DNA of 20,636 bases, from assembly GCA_937901285.1 (NCBI GenBank), contig CALCHI010000121.1, positions 1 to 20,636 of the forward strand, in the 5' to 3' direction. Below, one piece after another: positions 1 to 8,612 of the stretch. The notes under the pieces are model-generated. The model saw only the letters and a program-made list of their open reading frames with translations. It did no database searches and was not told the DNA's origin. Position 1 is the first letter of the stretch. The number at the start of each line of letters is the position of its first letter. The translations under genes and the position numbers were made by a program. Source of the DNA: UBA8437 sp003445035. GTDB taxonomy: Bacteria; Planctomycetota; Planctomycetia; Planctomycetales; Planctomycetaceae.

Positions 1-3000
1 GCGTCCGGTCGAGTCGGCGGAAGAGCTGGCGGACGTTCTGCCTGAGCGCGGCGTCAGCATGGCGTCGGCCGCCCTGTGACTCGGAGTTTTCTGTCTGTTC
101 TTTGAGCCGTGTCTTCCCGACCGATTTCCTGGACTTGCTCTCACTGGCGCGCTGCTGCCGCTGCCGCTGGTCCGACTTTTTCCCCGACAGAGAACCGGGG
201 GCCGCCGGTGCGGAGTTCGGCTGTCTGTCGGCGACGGCCGAGAATCCCCCTCCGCCGCCCATGGGGGTGCCGAGGGCACCGTTGGCGTTTTTGTCGCGGC
301 GGAGTCTCGAAAAGAACCGGTTGACCTCGACGCCGAGGTTGGCCTTCCCGTCTCCACCGGCTTCCAGTTCGCGGCCTCCCAGGGCTGTTTCGAACAGTAA
401 CTCGACCAGGTCGCGGTTCCGGGGCCGCAGTGCCAGCAGGTCGTCGACGTGGCGTCGAGTCCTGGGTAGTTCGTCCTCGAGCTGCTCGGCCAGCAGGATC
501 CGCTCGACGATGTTCAATCGCGAGTGAGACCAGGGATCAAGGAAGTGATCGAGGTCGTTGCCCAGCAGCCAGTGGTCCATGAAGGTCTTGTCCTTCTTGT
601 TCTGCAGGAACGGCTGAACGACGGCGGCGAAGAAGCGGGGGTCTTTCCGCGAGAGGAAGAAGTTCAATTCGTGGCAGGCGTACTTCGAGTACTTCTGCCG
701 CTTGGTGGCCGCATCGAGAGTGGGCCATTCGAGCACGAAGCGGAATTCGGCAAGTGTGGGATTCTTCGAGAGAGTGCGGTAGAGGCCGTAGACCCGCGAG
801 AGGCTGTCGTAGATCTCGAACCGCGACGAGGTGACGTCGGGGATCACCAGCTGCTTGCCCTTGGGCAGGTACGTGGTCTGCCGTTGTTCGGTGAAATGCC
901 GCTTGGGATCGAGCCCACGAACCAGGCGGAGGTCAAGGGTCGCGGCCTCGGCCTCGGGCAGCACGAGGCTGCGGGAGACGGTATGCCGGGGATCGATGGC
1001 GACGACGTGGACCTGGGAGTGGTTCTTCAGCACGTCGCGGGGAAGCTCGATCAGGCCCTGCTTGTCGGGACGCAGATTCAATCGGACCAGCGACGAGTTG
1101 GCCAGGAAGTCGAGGTTGGCGTAGTCGGTCGGTGGTCGTGGAGCAGCGGATTTCGGAGCGGCTCTTTTGCTGGCGGCCGCCTTGGCGTCCTGGGCTGTCC
1201 CGAATTTCTCCCCCTTGGCTGCCAATTGCTTCCCGGTGGTCGTTTTGCGAATCGGCCAGGCGTTGAGCAGCAGGCTGGGCCGGCTGAGCATGTTGCCGGC
1301 GAAGGGCTTCTGGTACTTGCGGTCGATGATGTAGCGGAACTCGTCTCCGATGTTCCGACCGGCAATATACAGCGACGGGTGTCGCGGCACGCTGACCTGG
1401 AACGGTTCGGCGTCGCGGACGCGGCCCAGGAAGCCGTGAGCCGAGAACGTGGGCACGTAGCGGGTGGCGAAGACGTGAACCCGTGTGCTGGCGGTGGCGT
1501 TGGCCAGCCGGATCTGCAGCGCGGCGGCACCGAGCGTGGTCGAGACGATCTGCAGCGGTTGGTGGGCACGGTTTTCGAGCCGCCGCGACCGACCCATCAG
1601 GTACCCGTCCCGGCGCGGCCCGTCGGTCAAACGAATCCGAATGGTCGTCGCCGACGGCTTGATCAGCAGGTTGTAGTCACCGGCGGGCAGGTTGGCGAGT
1701 TCCAGAAATCCATTTCGGATGGTCACGACGTCGAGCCGGTTGGCGACGAACTGGCCACCTCGGGTTTCCAGCAGCGAGACATGGCCGGGATCGGGTTCGG
1801 CCGCGGTCTCCATCCAGGGAATCCGCAGCACCTCGCCGGCCAGTCCGTGAATCGATTCGGGATAGCTGAACAGGTCGCGGCCCAGCCGCCAGGCGTGCCG
1901 GGTTCCGCCGGCTGCGACCACCGAGATGTTGATGATGTCGACCAGCGGGCCGAGCGTGATGCGGCCACCGGCGTCGGTCTGCATTGCCAGGTGGACCGGC
2001 GGCTTGAAGTCGCGGTGCTTGAGCGCCAGCTGCACGGCCCGGCCCGGTCGTGGTTCCCCGCTCTTGCCACGCAACTCCACCACGTAGCCGCCGGGGGTTC
2101 GCAACAGGTGAACGTCGTCGACCTTGGCGACCTGGTCGATCGCGTTGACGACGAATGCCTGGCTGGTTGAAAGGTCCTGGGGCTTGCCGCGGCTGAGGTT
2201 CTTGACTCGTGCGGTGAGGGAGAAGCCGATCTGCGAGAGGCGGGGTGGAACCTGGAACTCGTGGATGCTCTCGGCCGCATCGGAGAGTTCGATGCCACCG
2301 ACCTCGCGAGTCGAGGAGACTCCGTCGTGGTTGGTCGAGGTGATTCGCAGCCTCACGTCTTCGAGCACCGAGACCGAGACAGGCGTGCCGTTGACCGACA
2401 GCGAGGGCCGGATGACGACACGGGCCTTGCGCCTGTCGAGCAACGATTCGCGGTCGACGAGGATCCCGGCACCGAACGAGTAGTTCTCGGATTCGTGCTG
2501 GAACCGGTCGAAGGAGGCGAAACCGTCGTGAACCAGGATGATCGGCTGGGGACCCGGGGCGGTGCTGAAGGGAATGTGGATCGTGTCGTTCTTTCCGGCG
2601 GTGTACTCGCGGCCACCCAGCCAGATCGAAGCACCGGCGATGCGGCCGCCGTCCTCGTCGAGGATGGTGAACACGTGCCCGGCCGGTCCGGTGCGAACCA
2701 GTTGACGCAGCTTGCCCTTGCGGACGAGCACCCGGCTGCTCTTGCCGTTGCCGATGAAGTCGATCACCCAGGCCCCCCGTCCCTTCAACTCGGGAAACGC
2801 GAAGGTTTTCCGCACCTTTCTCTGTGGAGGCTCGTCGGACTTCACTGTCCGTTCGAAGTTGGGGACCAGCCCGTCGAGGTTCACGTCGGTGTTCACCTCG
2901 CGAGCCTGGTCGCGGTAGTAGTTCAGCGTGTTCAACTCGAAGACCTTCACGATCAGCGTCTCGACGTTCTTGATGTCGAGTTCGAGCGAGACATCATCGG

Positions 3001-4294
3001 CGGGGGCGAATTCGCGGACGTTGGTGTCGACGAAATCGAGATCCACCCGCTTCTGCAGACGCCGGTACTGGTCGGGAGTCAACAACGCCGCCCAGCGGGA
3101 CGGATCGCCCTGACCAGCCAGAATCTTGGTCTCGGCGAAGACCTGCTTGAGATATGTGTCGGAGAGGTACGCCCGGAAGGCGTCGTAGTTCTCTTCCCTC
3201 TGGAAGAAGTGCTCGAGGCAGGACCGGACCAGGGGTTCGTCGTTGCCGACAATCGGCAGGCGGGTGACCGATGTGTAGTTGGCCTGGAGGTTGGCCAGGT
3301 GCCGCCGGTTGGTGAGTTCCCTGATGACCCGTGGCTGCACGTAGACCATGTTTCGAGGCAACCTGATGTAGTCGAGGAACCGTTGCCGGTTGTGGACGCC
3401 CCGGGCGTGGTCGAGCTTGAGTCGTCGCGCGAGGACGTGGGCCTTCAGTGAATTGTGGACCGGGTTGAGCTGCCGGACGAAAGACCAGAGCCGATCGAGG
3501 TAGGCGGTCTCGGCGGCAGGAGTGTTCTGCCAGTCGGTGTCGTTGTCGGGCAACAGCTTCGAGATGTAGGTGGTGACGAATGTGCCCTGGTTCAGCAGCG
3601 GGGGCTGAAACTCGAGGCACTGGTCCAACTGTTGGCGGAGCAGCAGGCGGTGAATGCCCAGCGAACCGAATCCGCTGCTGCCAGACGCGTTGAGATCGTT
3701 GATGATCAGCCGGGGCAGTCCGGCCAGGTCGGGACGGGTGAGCCGTGAGAGCAGGTTGCGGCGTTGTCCGGTGGAGAGTTTCCGGGTCGAGAGCCACTCG
3801 AGTGCGGAGTTTTCGAATGCGGTCAATGACGTCGTTTGGCTGAGGTGGCGATTGACCAGTGCCTGCCGCGAGATCAGCTCGGCGTTGAGCGTGGTGGGCA
3901 GCTGGGCCCTCGCCCTGGTGTTCTGCCGCTGGTGGTTCAGGTTGAGCTTCAGGCGATTGCGAAGAAAATCGAGTGTCAGCATCGGCTGTTGGGCATAACG
4001 CAAGAGCACCTGCCGGTTCTCGATTTCCCGATACTTCGCCGTCGGCGACTTGACCTTCCGCAACCACCGTTTCATCACCGTGTCGACCTCGGCGTATTTC
4101 TCCTGGTTCTGCAGGTGCAGGCTGTGGTAGTAGAAATAGTCCTCGGTGCCCGGGATCAGGGTCTTCAGTGTGACCGAGCGATCCGGTGCCAGTGAGAAGT
4201 CTTCGAGGAACGAAATCTCACCGGCGTTGGCCAGGCCGTTACCCAGCAGCAGGGCTGCGACCACGGCAGGCAAGCGAATCAAGTGACGACTCAT
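1..4294 (-). CDS. Giant secreted protein, macroglobulin-like beta domains suspected (C-terminus outside window)
   Basis: Open from ATG at 4294 to the window edge, 1431 codons with no stop. Residues 1-24 are a Sec signal peptide (MSRHLIRLPAVVAALLLG, cleavage after ANA). Residues ~30-420 look mainly helical. From ~428 a beta-rich part begins: alternating strands, an 'LDGLVPNFER' stretch, then 'ELKGRGAWVIDFIGNGKSSR' near 510, which recalls the MG2-type domain of bacterial alpha-2-macroglobulins. Further beta modules run to ~1020, followed by an Ala/Lys/Pro linker (~1024-1055), another beta piece, a helical block (~1195-1310) and a Gly/Ser/Gln/Arg-rich low-complexity tail (~1345-1431). Only three cysteines are visible (C226, C359, C1207) and no CxEQ thioester motif. 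GGGAG lies 7 bases before the ATG. The reading frame and export are clear. The macroglobulin assignment is inference; another large planctomycete-specific surface protein is possible. Confidence 0.85.
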   Translation of the reverse strand, partial: MSRHLIRLPAVVAALLLGNGLANAGEISFLEDFSLAPDRSVTLKTLIPGTEDYFYYHSLHLQNQEKYAEVDTVMKRWLRKVKSPTAKYREIENRQVLLRYAQQPMLTLDFLRNRLKLNLNHQRQNTRARAQLPTTLNAELISRQALVNRHLSQTTSLTAFENSALEWLSTRKLSTGQRRNLLSRLTRPDLAGLPRLIINDLNASGSSGFGSLGIHRLLLRQQLDQCLEFQPPLLNQGTFVTTYISKLLPDNDTDWQNTPAAETAYLDRLWSFVRQLNPVHNSLKAHVLARRLKLDHARGVHNRQRFLDYIRLPRNMVYVQPRVIRELTNRRHLANLQANYTSVTRLPIVGNDEPLVRSCLEHFFQREENYDAFRAYLSDTYLKQVFAETKILAGQGDPSRWAALLTPDQYRRLQKRVDLDFVDTNVREFAPADDVSLELDIKNVETLIVKVFELNTLNYYRDQAREVNTDVNLDGLVPNFERTVKSDEPPQRKVRKTFAFPELKGRGAWVIDFIGNGKSSRVLVRKGKLRQLVRTGPAGHVFTILDEDGGRIAGASIWLGGREYTAGKNDTIHIPFSTAPGPQPIILVHDGFASFDRFQHESENYSFGAGILVDRESLLDRRKARVVIRPSLSVNGTPVSVSVLEDVRLRITSTNHDGVSSTREVGGIELSDAAESIHEFQVPPRLSQIGFSLTARVKNLSRGKPQDLSTSQAFVVNAIDQVAKVDDVHLLRTPGGYVVELRGKSGEPRPGRAVQLALKHRDFKPPVHLAMQTDAGGRITLGPLVDIINISVVAAGGTRHAWRLGRDLFSYPESIHGLAGEVLRIPWMETAAEPDPGHVSLLETRGGQFVANRLDVVTIRNGFLELANLPAGDYNLLIKPSATTIRIRLTDGPRRDGYLMGRSRRLENRAHQPLQIVSTTLGAAALQIRLANATASTRVHVFATRYVPTFSAHGFLGRVRDAEPFQVSVPRHPSLYIAGRNIGDEFRYIIDRKYQKPFAGNMLSRPSLLLNAWPIRKTTTGKQLAAKGEKFGTAQDAKAAASKRAAPKSAAPRPPTDYANLDFLANSSLVRLNLRPDKQGLIELPRDVLKNHSQVHVVAIDPRHTVSRSLVLPEAEAATLDLRLVRGLDPKRHFTEQRQTTYLPKGKQLVIPDVTSSRFEIYDSLSRVYGLYRTLSKNPTLAEFRFVLEWPTLDAATKRQKYSKYACHELNFFLSRKDPRFFAAVVQPFLQNKKDKTFMDHWLLGNDLDHFLDPWSHSRLNIVERILLAEQLEDELPRTRRHVDDLLALRPRNRDLVELLFETALGGRELEAGGDGKANLGVEVNRFFSRLRRDKNANGALGTPMGGGGGFSAVADRQPNSAPAAPGSLSGKKSDQRQRQQRASESKSRKSVGKTRLKEQTENSESQGGRRHADAALRQNVRQLFRRLDRT

Positions 4295-4300
4295 GGCAGA

Positions 4301-4307
4301 ACTCCCG
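4301..4307 (-). promoter_or_regulatory. Ribosome binding site of the giant secreted protein
   Basis: On the minus strand CGGGAGTTCTGCC precedes the ATG at 4294. The GGGAG core sits 7 bases upstream of the start codon, a good Shine-Dalgarno spacing, and fixes this start. Confidence 0.6.
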
Positions 4308-4321
4308 GCTTGAAAATCACG

Positions 4322-4341
4322 CAACGGTTTGGTCACCGTTG
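4322..4341. repeat. Perfect 7-bp inverted repeat upstream of the giant gene
   Basis: CAACGGT at 4322-4328 and ACCGTTG at 4335-4341 are perfect inverted arms around a 6-base centre (TTGGTC). The element lies 28-47 bases before the ATG of the giant gene, in the gap behind the DUF1501 C stop. It could be a repressor/activator site, a leader hairpin, or the weak terminator of the upstream operon. On the minus strand it is followed after a few bases by GATTTTC, which is too short a T-run to be convincing. Confidence 0.45.
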
Positions 4342-4392
4342 GCATCGGGGGCCGACGTGTCATCGGCTCGTTACAACAAATCCTAACGCGCC

Positions 4393-4426
4393 CCTCGGGT
4401 CAATGGGCGAGATGATGCCCCCGAGG
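4393..4426. repeat. Imperfect compound hairpin, possible terminator of the module operon
   Basis: CCTCGGG (4393-4399) pairs with CCCGAGG (4420-4426). Inside it GGGC (4405-4408) can pair with GCCC around GAGATGAT, competing for one base with the outer stem. It lies 52 bases after the DUF1501 C stop on the minus strand. No clear T-run follows, so termination is only a guess. Apart from this and the 4322-4341 repeat, I see nothing in the 4295-4477 gap. Confidence 0.3.
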
Positions 4427-4477
4427 AATACGTCTAGGACGACGCAACTGTCCGGTGAGTTCCGCGAGATCGGGAAT

Positions 4478-5905
4478 TCAGCTCAATAACTCACTGACCA
4501 CCCGTGCCCCGGTCACCTCGGGGTCGGTCAGCCGTTCGTCGCGCCCGTTGTGCGGAAACTGCAGTTGGTGGTGAGAGATGCCGAGCAGGTGCAGAATCGT
4601 GGCGTGGTAGTCGTGGACGCTGACCGGGTCGAAGACCGACCTGTAACCGATCTCGTCGGTGCCGCCGTGGACGTGTCCGCCGCGGAATCCGCCACCGGAC
4701 AGGATCATGCCGAAGGCATTCCGGTTGTGGTCCCGACCGGTCTTGTTCTGGGAAATCGGCAATCGCCCGAATTCTCCGGACCAGACCACGATGGTCGAGT
4801 CGAGCAGTCCGCGTTGCTTGAGGTCGGTGATCAGGGCGGCCGAGGGCCGGTCAACCCTGGGGCAGACGGCTTTCAGGCCGGGCTCGAGATTGCTGTGGCT
4901 GTCGAAGGGGTTCGACCCGCTGGCGATGGGCACCATCACTTCGACAAACCGCACACCGTGTTCGACCATTCTCCGCGCCATCAGGCAGCGGCGACCGAAA
5001 TCGGCGGTGATGGGGTTGTGCAGCCCGTACAGGTCCTGGGTCGCCCGGGTTTCACCGTCCAGGTCCAGCAACCGCTCGGCACTGCTCTGCATCCGGGCGG
5101 CTAACTCGTAGTTGCGGATCCGGGATTCCAGGCGGGTGTCGTCGGGATAGAGTTGGCGTCGACGGTTGTTGAGCGCGTCGAGCAGGTCGAGATTGCGTCG
5201 ACGGATCCTGGAGCTGATTGGCCGCGAGGGCTTGAGGTTCAACACCGCGTCGCCTTCGGAACGGATCTCGGTGCCGCGATAGATCGCCGGCAGCCAGCCG
5301 TTGTTCCAGTGGTTGGTGCCGCCGTCGGTGTAGCCCTTGGGATCCCGCAACACGACGAACGCGGGCATGTTCTGGTTCTCGGTTCCCAGCCCGTAGCTGA
5401 CCCACGCCCCCAGCGACGGCCAGTTGGGGACGATCTTGCCACTCTGCAGAAATCTCTGTGCCTGGGGATGATTGTTGTTGGCGCTGTACATCGATCGCAC
5501 CAGGCAGATGTCGTCCGCCCTGGAGGCGAGGTGAGGCAGCATCGAGCTGAACTCGGTCCCGCATTCTCCGTGCGGTCTGAACCGGAACGGGCTTCCAACC
5601 AGTTTCTTTGTTTCGCTGCCGGTCTGAAGTGTTTCGAAGGTGCCCGAGGCGGTCTTGCCGTGGAATTTCTGCAGGATCGGCTTGGGGTCGAACAGGTCCA
5701 TGTGGCTGGGCCCGCCGACCATGTTCAGCAGGATGACCGAGCGGGCGCGGGAGCGGAGGTTGCCGGTTCGCATGGTGGTGTTGATACCACCGGTGGGCCG
5801 CGCCGCGGTGGACTCGTCGGCCAACAGGCTCTGCAACGCCAGCCATCCGAATCCCAGTGACGAGGATTCCAGCATCCGGCGGCGAGACAGCGGGCCGTCA
5901 AACAT
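4478..5905 (-). CDS. DUF1501 protein C, Tat-exported (475 aa)
   Basis: A full-length DUF1501 protein, a family placed in the alkaline phosphatase/sulfatase-like fold group; its substrate is unknown. The N-terminus has a twin-arginine signal (LSRRRMLESSSLGFGWLAL, residues 6-24), so export is by Tat to the periplasm. The family motif GGPSHMDLFDPKP lies at 64-76. Near the C-terminus are GEFGRLP (377-383), GRDHN (390-394) and HDYHATILHLLG (from 431), the His/Asp-rich positions expected to bind metal by analogy with the fold. It starts 5 bases after the stop of cytochrome protein C; the SD (GGGAG) lies in the end of that gene, so the two are almost certainly co-transcribed and coupled. Of the three DUF1501 proteins here it keeps the S-H pair of the N-terminal motif. 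Confidence 0.93.
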   Translation of the reverse strand: MFDGPLSRRRMLESSSLGFGWLALQSLLADESTAARPTGGINTTMRTGNLRSRARSVILLNMVGGPSHMDLFDPKPILQKFHGKTASGTFETLQTGSETKKLVGSPFRFRPHGECGTEFSSMLPHLASRADDICLVRSMYSANNNHPQAQRFLQSGKIVPNWPSLGAWVSYGLGTENQNMPAFVVLRDPKGYTDGGTNHWNNGWLPAIYRGTEIRSEGDAVLNLKPSRPISSRIRRRNLDLLDALNNRRRQLYPDDTRLESRIRNYELAARMQSSAERLLDLDGETRATQDLYGLHNPITADFGRRCLMARRMVEHGVRFVEVMVPIASGSNPFDSHSNLEPGLKAVCPRVDRPSAALITDLKQRGLLDSTIVVWSGEFGRLPISQNKTGRDHNRNAFGMILSGGGFRGGHVHGGTDEIGYRSVFDPVSVHDYHATILHLLGISHHQLQFPHNGRDERLTDPEVTGARVVSELLS

Positions 5906-5910
5906 GGCGA

Positions 5911-8553
5911 CTACTCCCGGTAAAGAAACTCACTCGTGTTGAGCAACGTGTGACAAACCTCGACCACCGCCAACCGATTCGCTTCGACCCGTGATTTTCC
6001 CTCCGCAACGAGCGAGGCCCGGTTGTCGACCCAGGCCCCCCGGCACAACCGGATTTCTTCGGCGTCGGGATCACGGCAAAGTGTCCTGCGGTAGATCGCC
6101 CGGATGATCGCCTCCCATCGCTTCCCATCGACCGGTCCGTCCGACGACTCGAGCACCTGGGAGGTGATTCGAGAAGCGATTCCGTTGACGAACGGGCCGT
6201 TGATCATCGTCAGGGACTGCAGCGGCACGGCGCTGCTCTCCCGATGGCTGCAGGTGGTCAGGATCGACGGCTGGTCGAAGACCTGCAGCAGCGTGATCGA
6301 GTAACCGCGGCGCGTGACCAAATACACACTGCGACGCCAACGGTCATGGGGTCGCTTCAGGCCGCCGGTGTTGATCGTGATCGAACCGTCGCTGTGGGCG
6401 GCCTGGGGGACAGGTGGGCCGCCGAGCGAACGATCGAGCTGATCGGCGACGGCCAGCAGGCTGTCGCGGATCGCTTCAGATTCGAGCCGTCGCACCGGCA
6501 TGTGCCACAACAGTCGGTTACCGGGATCAACCCGGCGGGCAACAGCCAGGCGGGGTGATGGGGCCGGGCGGGATGTCTGGCGGTAGGTTCGCGAGACCAG
6601 CACCAGCTTCAACAGCGGCTTGGCTCGCCAGCCGTGATGTTGGAACTCGGCGGCCAGCCAGTCGAGCAGCAGGGGATGCGATGGAGGAGTGCCCTGGATG
6701 CCGAAGTCACCGGAACTCTCGACCAGCCCGCGTCCGAAGATTGCCTGCCAGAACCGGTTGACCAGCACTCGCGTGACCAGGGATCCGGCACGGGTGTCGG
6801 GCCGGGTCAGCCAGCGGGCCAGGGCAAGCCTGCGGCCGCTGGATGTCTTGCCAACCCGGGCCGGTTGCATCACCGCGTCCCCGGGCGTGTCGGAGAGGAC
6901 GCTGAGATATCCCGGCTGGACCGGTGCTGCCGGGTAGAGGTGATCACCTCGCGTCAGGATGAAGGTTGTCGGAGCTTTGCCGACGTCGAACAGCGCCTGG
7001 ATTCGGCCGTAGCTTCTCTTCTGCAACTCGAGGCCGGCGATTTCCTGTTCGGCCCTGGAGATCGTCTCCTGTTCGGCGCCGCTGAGTGCGGCGTTGGTGT
7101 CCTGGTCGCTGACAGCCAGCAGCTTCTCGAATCGCTCGGCCAGAAACTTCTGCACCTCGTTGCGTTTCTTGCCGTCGGTGCCGATCGCGGCGACCACGTC
7201 GTCGCGGATGACCTTGGGAACCGCGGCCCGTTTCTTCTCCAGGACGCGGGCCCGGGCTGCCTGCCGGACCGACTTGATCCGGTTGTTCCGGGCACCGATC
7301 TCGCCGTTGATCTTCCCGTTGTCGGCGTTGATCTGCTTGCGGGTTGTCTCGGAAACATCAACCAGCGAACGTTCGTTGACGTTGTTGTCAAAGCGGAAGA
7401 CGGGTCGCCAGTCGGTGGGGTTGTAGGAGGTGACCAGCGAGGCCATCAGCCGGTAGTAGTCTCGTTGCGGGATCGCGTCGAACTTGTGGTCGTGACACCG
7501 TGCGCACTTGACCGAGAGTCCCATCAGTCCGCCGGCGAGCACGTCCATCGTTTCGAACAGCACCTCGTAGTAGTTGGGCGTGATCACGCCGACCCCTTCG
7601 TGGGTCTGGTCACGGGCGGTTCGCAGGAAGCCGGTGGCGACCAGGTGCCGAACCATCTCGGGTGTGTACTCTTTCGCCTCCCGCCAGTCGACCATCTCGT
7701 CGCCGGCCAGCTGTTCACGGAGAAAACGGTCAAAGGGATGATCGCTGTTGAGAGCGTCGATGACGTAGTCGCGGTAGCGCCACTTGCCCTCGGTGAGGAC
7801 CACCTGGGTCGGCACATGGTCGAACCCCACGGTGTCGGCGTAGCCTGCGACATCCAGCCAGTGTCGACCGAATCGCTGGCCGAATTCCGGAGAGGACAAC
7901 ACGGCATCCACGCGTGATTCCCAGGCTTCCGGTCGCGTGTCGGACAGGAACCGAACCTGTTCGGCGGGAGTGGGCGGGCGACCAAGCAGGTCGAGCATCA
8001 GTCGGCGGTGCAGCGTGCGGCGGTCGGCAGGTTCGGCCAGTGCCAGCCCGACCTTTTCGAGCCGGGCCTCGATGAAGGCGTCAATCGGAGTGAGGACCAC
8101 GTCGGTCATTTCGACCGAAGGCACCCGGGGCCGAGCCAGCCGCCGAAAAGCCCAGTGGTCGCGATCGTCGTCGCTGACCAGCTCCGGTGGCCGGGGAATC
8201 GTGTAGGGCGTGTCGGCGGGCATGCCGGCAACGATCCACGACTGGATCGTCTCGATTTCCTGTTTCGAGAGCTTCTTGCGACCCCGCGGCGGCATCGCCT
8301 CGCGACGCACCATGTGCAACAGGTAACTCTGTTCGGGCTTGCCCGGCACGGCGATCAAACCGCTGAGGCCACCTTCGACCAGAGAAGTGATGCTGCGGAG
8401 GTCGAGGCCTCGCTTGGGTTCCTTGGCCCCGTGGCATATGTGGCAGTGCCTGGCCAGGATCGGCAGCACATCCCGTTCGAACCGCGGCGGTGCGGCCGCG
8501 TGCGCGGTGACCGCGGAAAGGACCAAGACGAGAGTGACCAGCCAGAATCTCAT
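5911..8553 (-). CDS. Planctomycete cytochrome C: CxxCH domain + DUF1549 + DUF1553 (880 aa)
   Basis: Start chosen at ATG 8553 because it opens directly on a Sec signal peptide (MRFWLVTLVLVLSAVTAHA). A GTG 18 codons upstream would place charged residues before it. The N-terminal c-type cytochrome domain (PSCyt1) has CHICH at 37-41, with a candidate axial Met in the MPP motif (M87). DUF1549 (PSCyt2) covers ~155-370 and ends with a second CxxCH, CARCH (350-354), followed by DHKFD. A long charged, helical, probably coiled-coil linker spans ~400-520. DUF1553 (PSD1) occupies ~590-870, with the closing NTSEFLY segment typical of the family. The likely location is the periplasm or membrane surface. 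The reaction is unknown. It pairs with DUF1501 C, 5 bases downstream. Confidence 0.92.
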   Translation of the reverse strand: MRFWLVTLVLVLSAVTAHAAAPPRFERDVLPILARHCHICHGAKEPKRGLDLRSITSLVEGGLSGLIAVPGKPEQSYLLHMVRREAMPPRGRKKLSKQEIETIQSWIVAGMPADTPYTIPRPPELVSDDDRDHWAFRRLARPRVPSVEMTDVVLTPIDAFIEARLEKVGLALAEPADRRTLHRRLMLDLLGRPPTPAEQVRFLSDTRPEAWESRVDAVLSSPEFGQRFGRHWLDVAGYADTVGFDHVPTQVVLTEGKWRYRDYVIDALNSDHPFDRFLREQLAGDEMVDWREAKEYTPEMVRHLVATGFLRTARDQTHEGVGVITPNYYEVLFETMDVLAGGLMGLSVKCARCHDHKFDAIPQRDYYRLMASLVTSYNPTDWRPVFRFDNNVNERSLVDVSETTRKQINADNGKINGEIGARNNRIKSVRQAARARVLEKKRAAVPKVIRDDVVAAIGTDGKKRNEVQKFLAERFEKLLAVSDQDTNAALSGAEQETISRAEQEIAGLELQKRSYGRIQALFDVGKAPTTFILTRGDHLYPAAPVQPGYLSVLSDTPGDAVMQPARVGKTSSGRRLALARWLTRPDTRAGSLVTRVLVNRFWQAIFGRGLVESSGDFGIQGTPPSHPLLLDWLAAEFQHHGWRAKPLLKLVLVSRTYRQTSRPAPSPRLAVARRVDPGNRLLWHMPVRRLESEAIRDSLLAVADQLDRSLGGPPVPQAAHSDGSITINTGGLKRPHDRWRRSVYLVTRRGYSITLLQVFDQPSILTTCSHRESSAVPLQSLTMINGPFVNGIASRITSQVLESSDGPVDGKRWEAIIRAIYRRTLCRDPDAEEIRLCRGAWVDNRASLVAEGKSRVEANRLAVVEVCHTLLNTSEFLYRE
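5914..5918 (-). promoter_or_regulatory. Ribosome binding site of DUF1501 C inside the upstream gene end
   Basis: On the minus strand the last codons of the cytochrome gene read CGGGAG, followed by TAG and then TCGCCATG. GGGAG is 8 bases before the ATG at 5905 and overlaps the last sense codons of the upstream gene, indicating translational coupling. Confidence 0.6.
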
Positions 8554-8566
8554 GGGTTCGATTCTA
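8554..8566 (-). promoter_or_regulatory. -10-like TAGAAT abutting the ATG, possible leaderless promoter of module C
   Basis: The minus strand reads TAGAATCGAACCC followed at once by the ATG at 8553. The TAGAAT hexamer (8561-8566) matches TATAAT at 5 of 6 bases, and the 7-base spacing would place the transcription start on the A of ATG. No Shine-Dalgarno is present. No convincing -35 was found 16-18 bases upstream. Nearly the same 13 bases precede module B at 12845-12857. Confidence 0.5.
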
Positions 8567-8612
8567 CCCGGAGGGACTGTCCGACGACGAGCGATGGCCC
8601 GTTCCACCGCTT

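Noticed and set aside
524..3451. Long plus-strand open frames (548 and 396 codons) across the giant gene
   Set aside because: They lie antisense to a continuous 1431-codon frame with signal peptide and ribosome site. Their translations are rich in V, G, D, Q and R, as expected of the reverse strand of GC-rich codons, and show no domain.
2994..4067. 357-codon minus-strand frame inside the giant gene
   Set aside because: Out of frame with the giant gene and strongly biased to Arg, Pro, Ala, Gln and His, an off-frame product.
6634..7917. Plus-strand open frames of 427, 517, 792 and 568 codons opposite the cytochrome/DUF1501 genes (6634-15973)
   Set aside because: Shadows of well-supported minus-strand genes; same antisense composition, no signal peptides and no recognisable motifs.
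8554..8607. GTG starts 18 codons upstream of cytochromes C (8607) and B (12898)
   Set aside because: They would put a charged stretch in front of clean Sec signal peptides. Both extensions being exactly 18 codons is curious, but the TAGAAT element explains the shared bases better.
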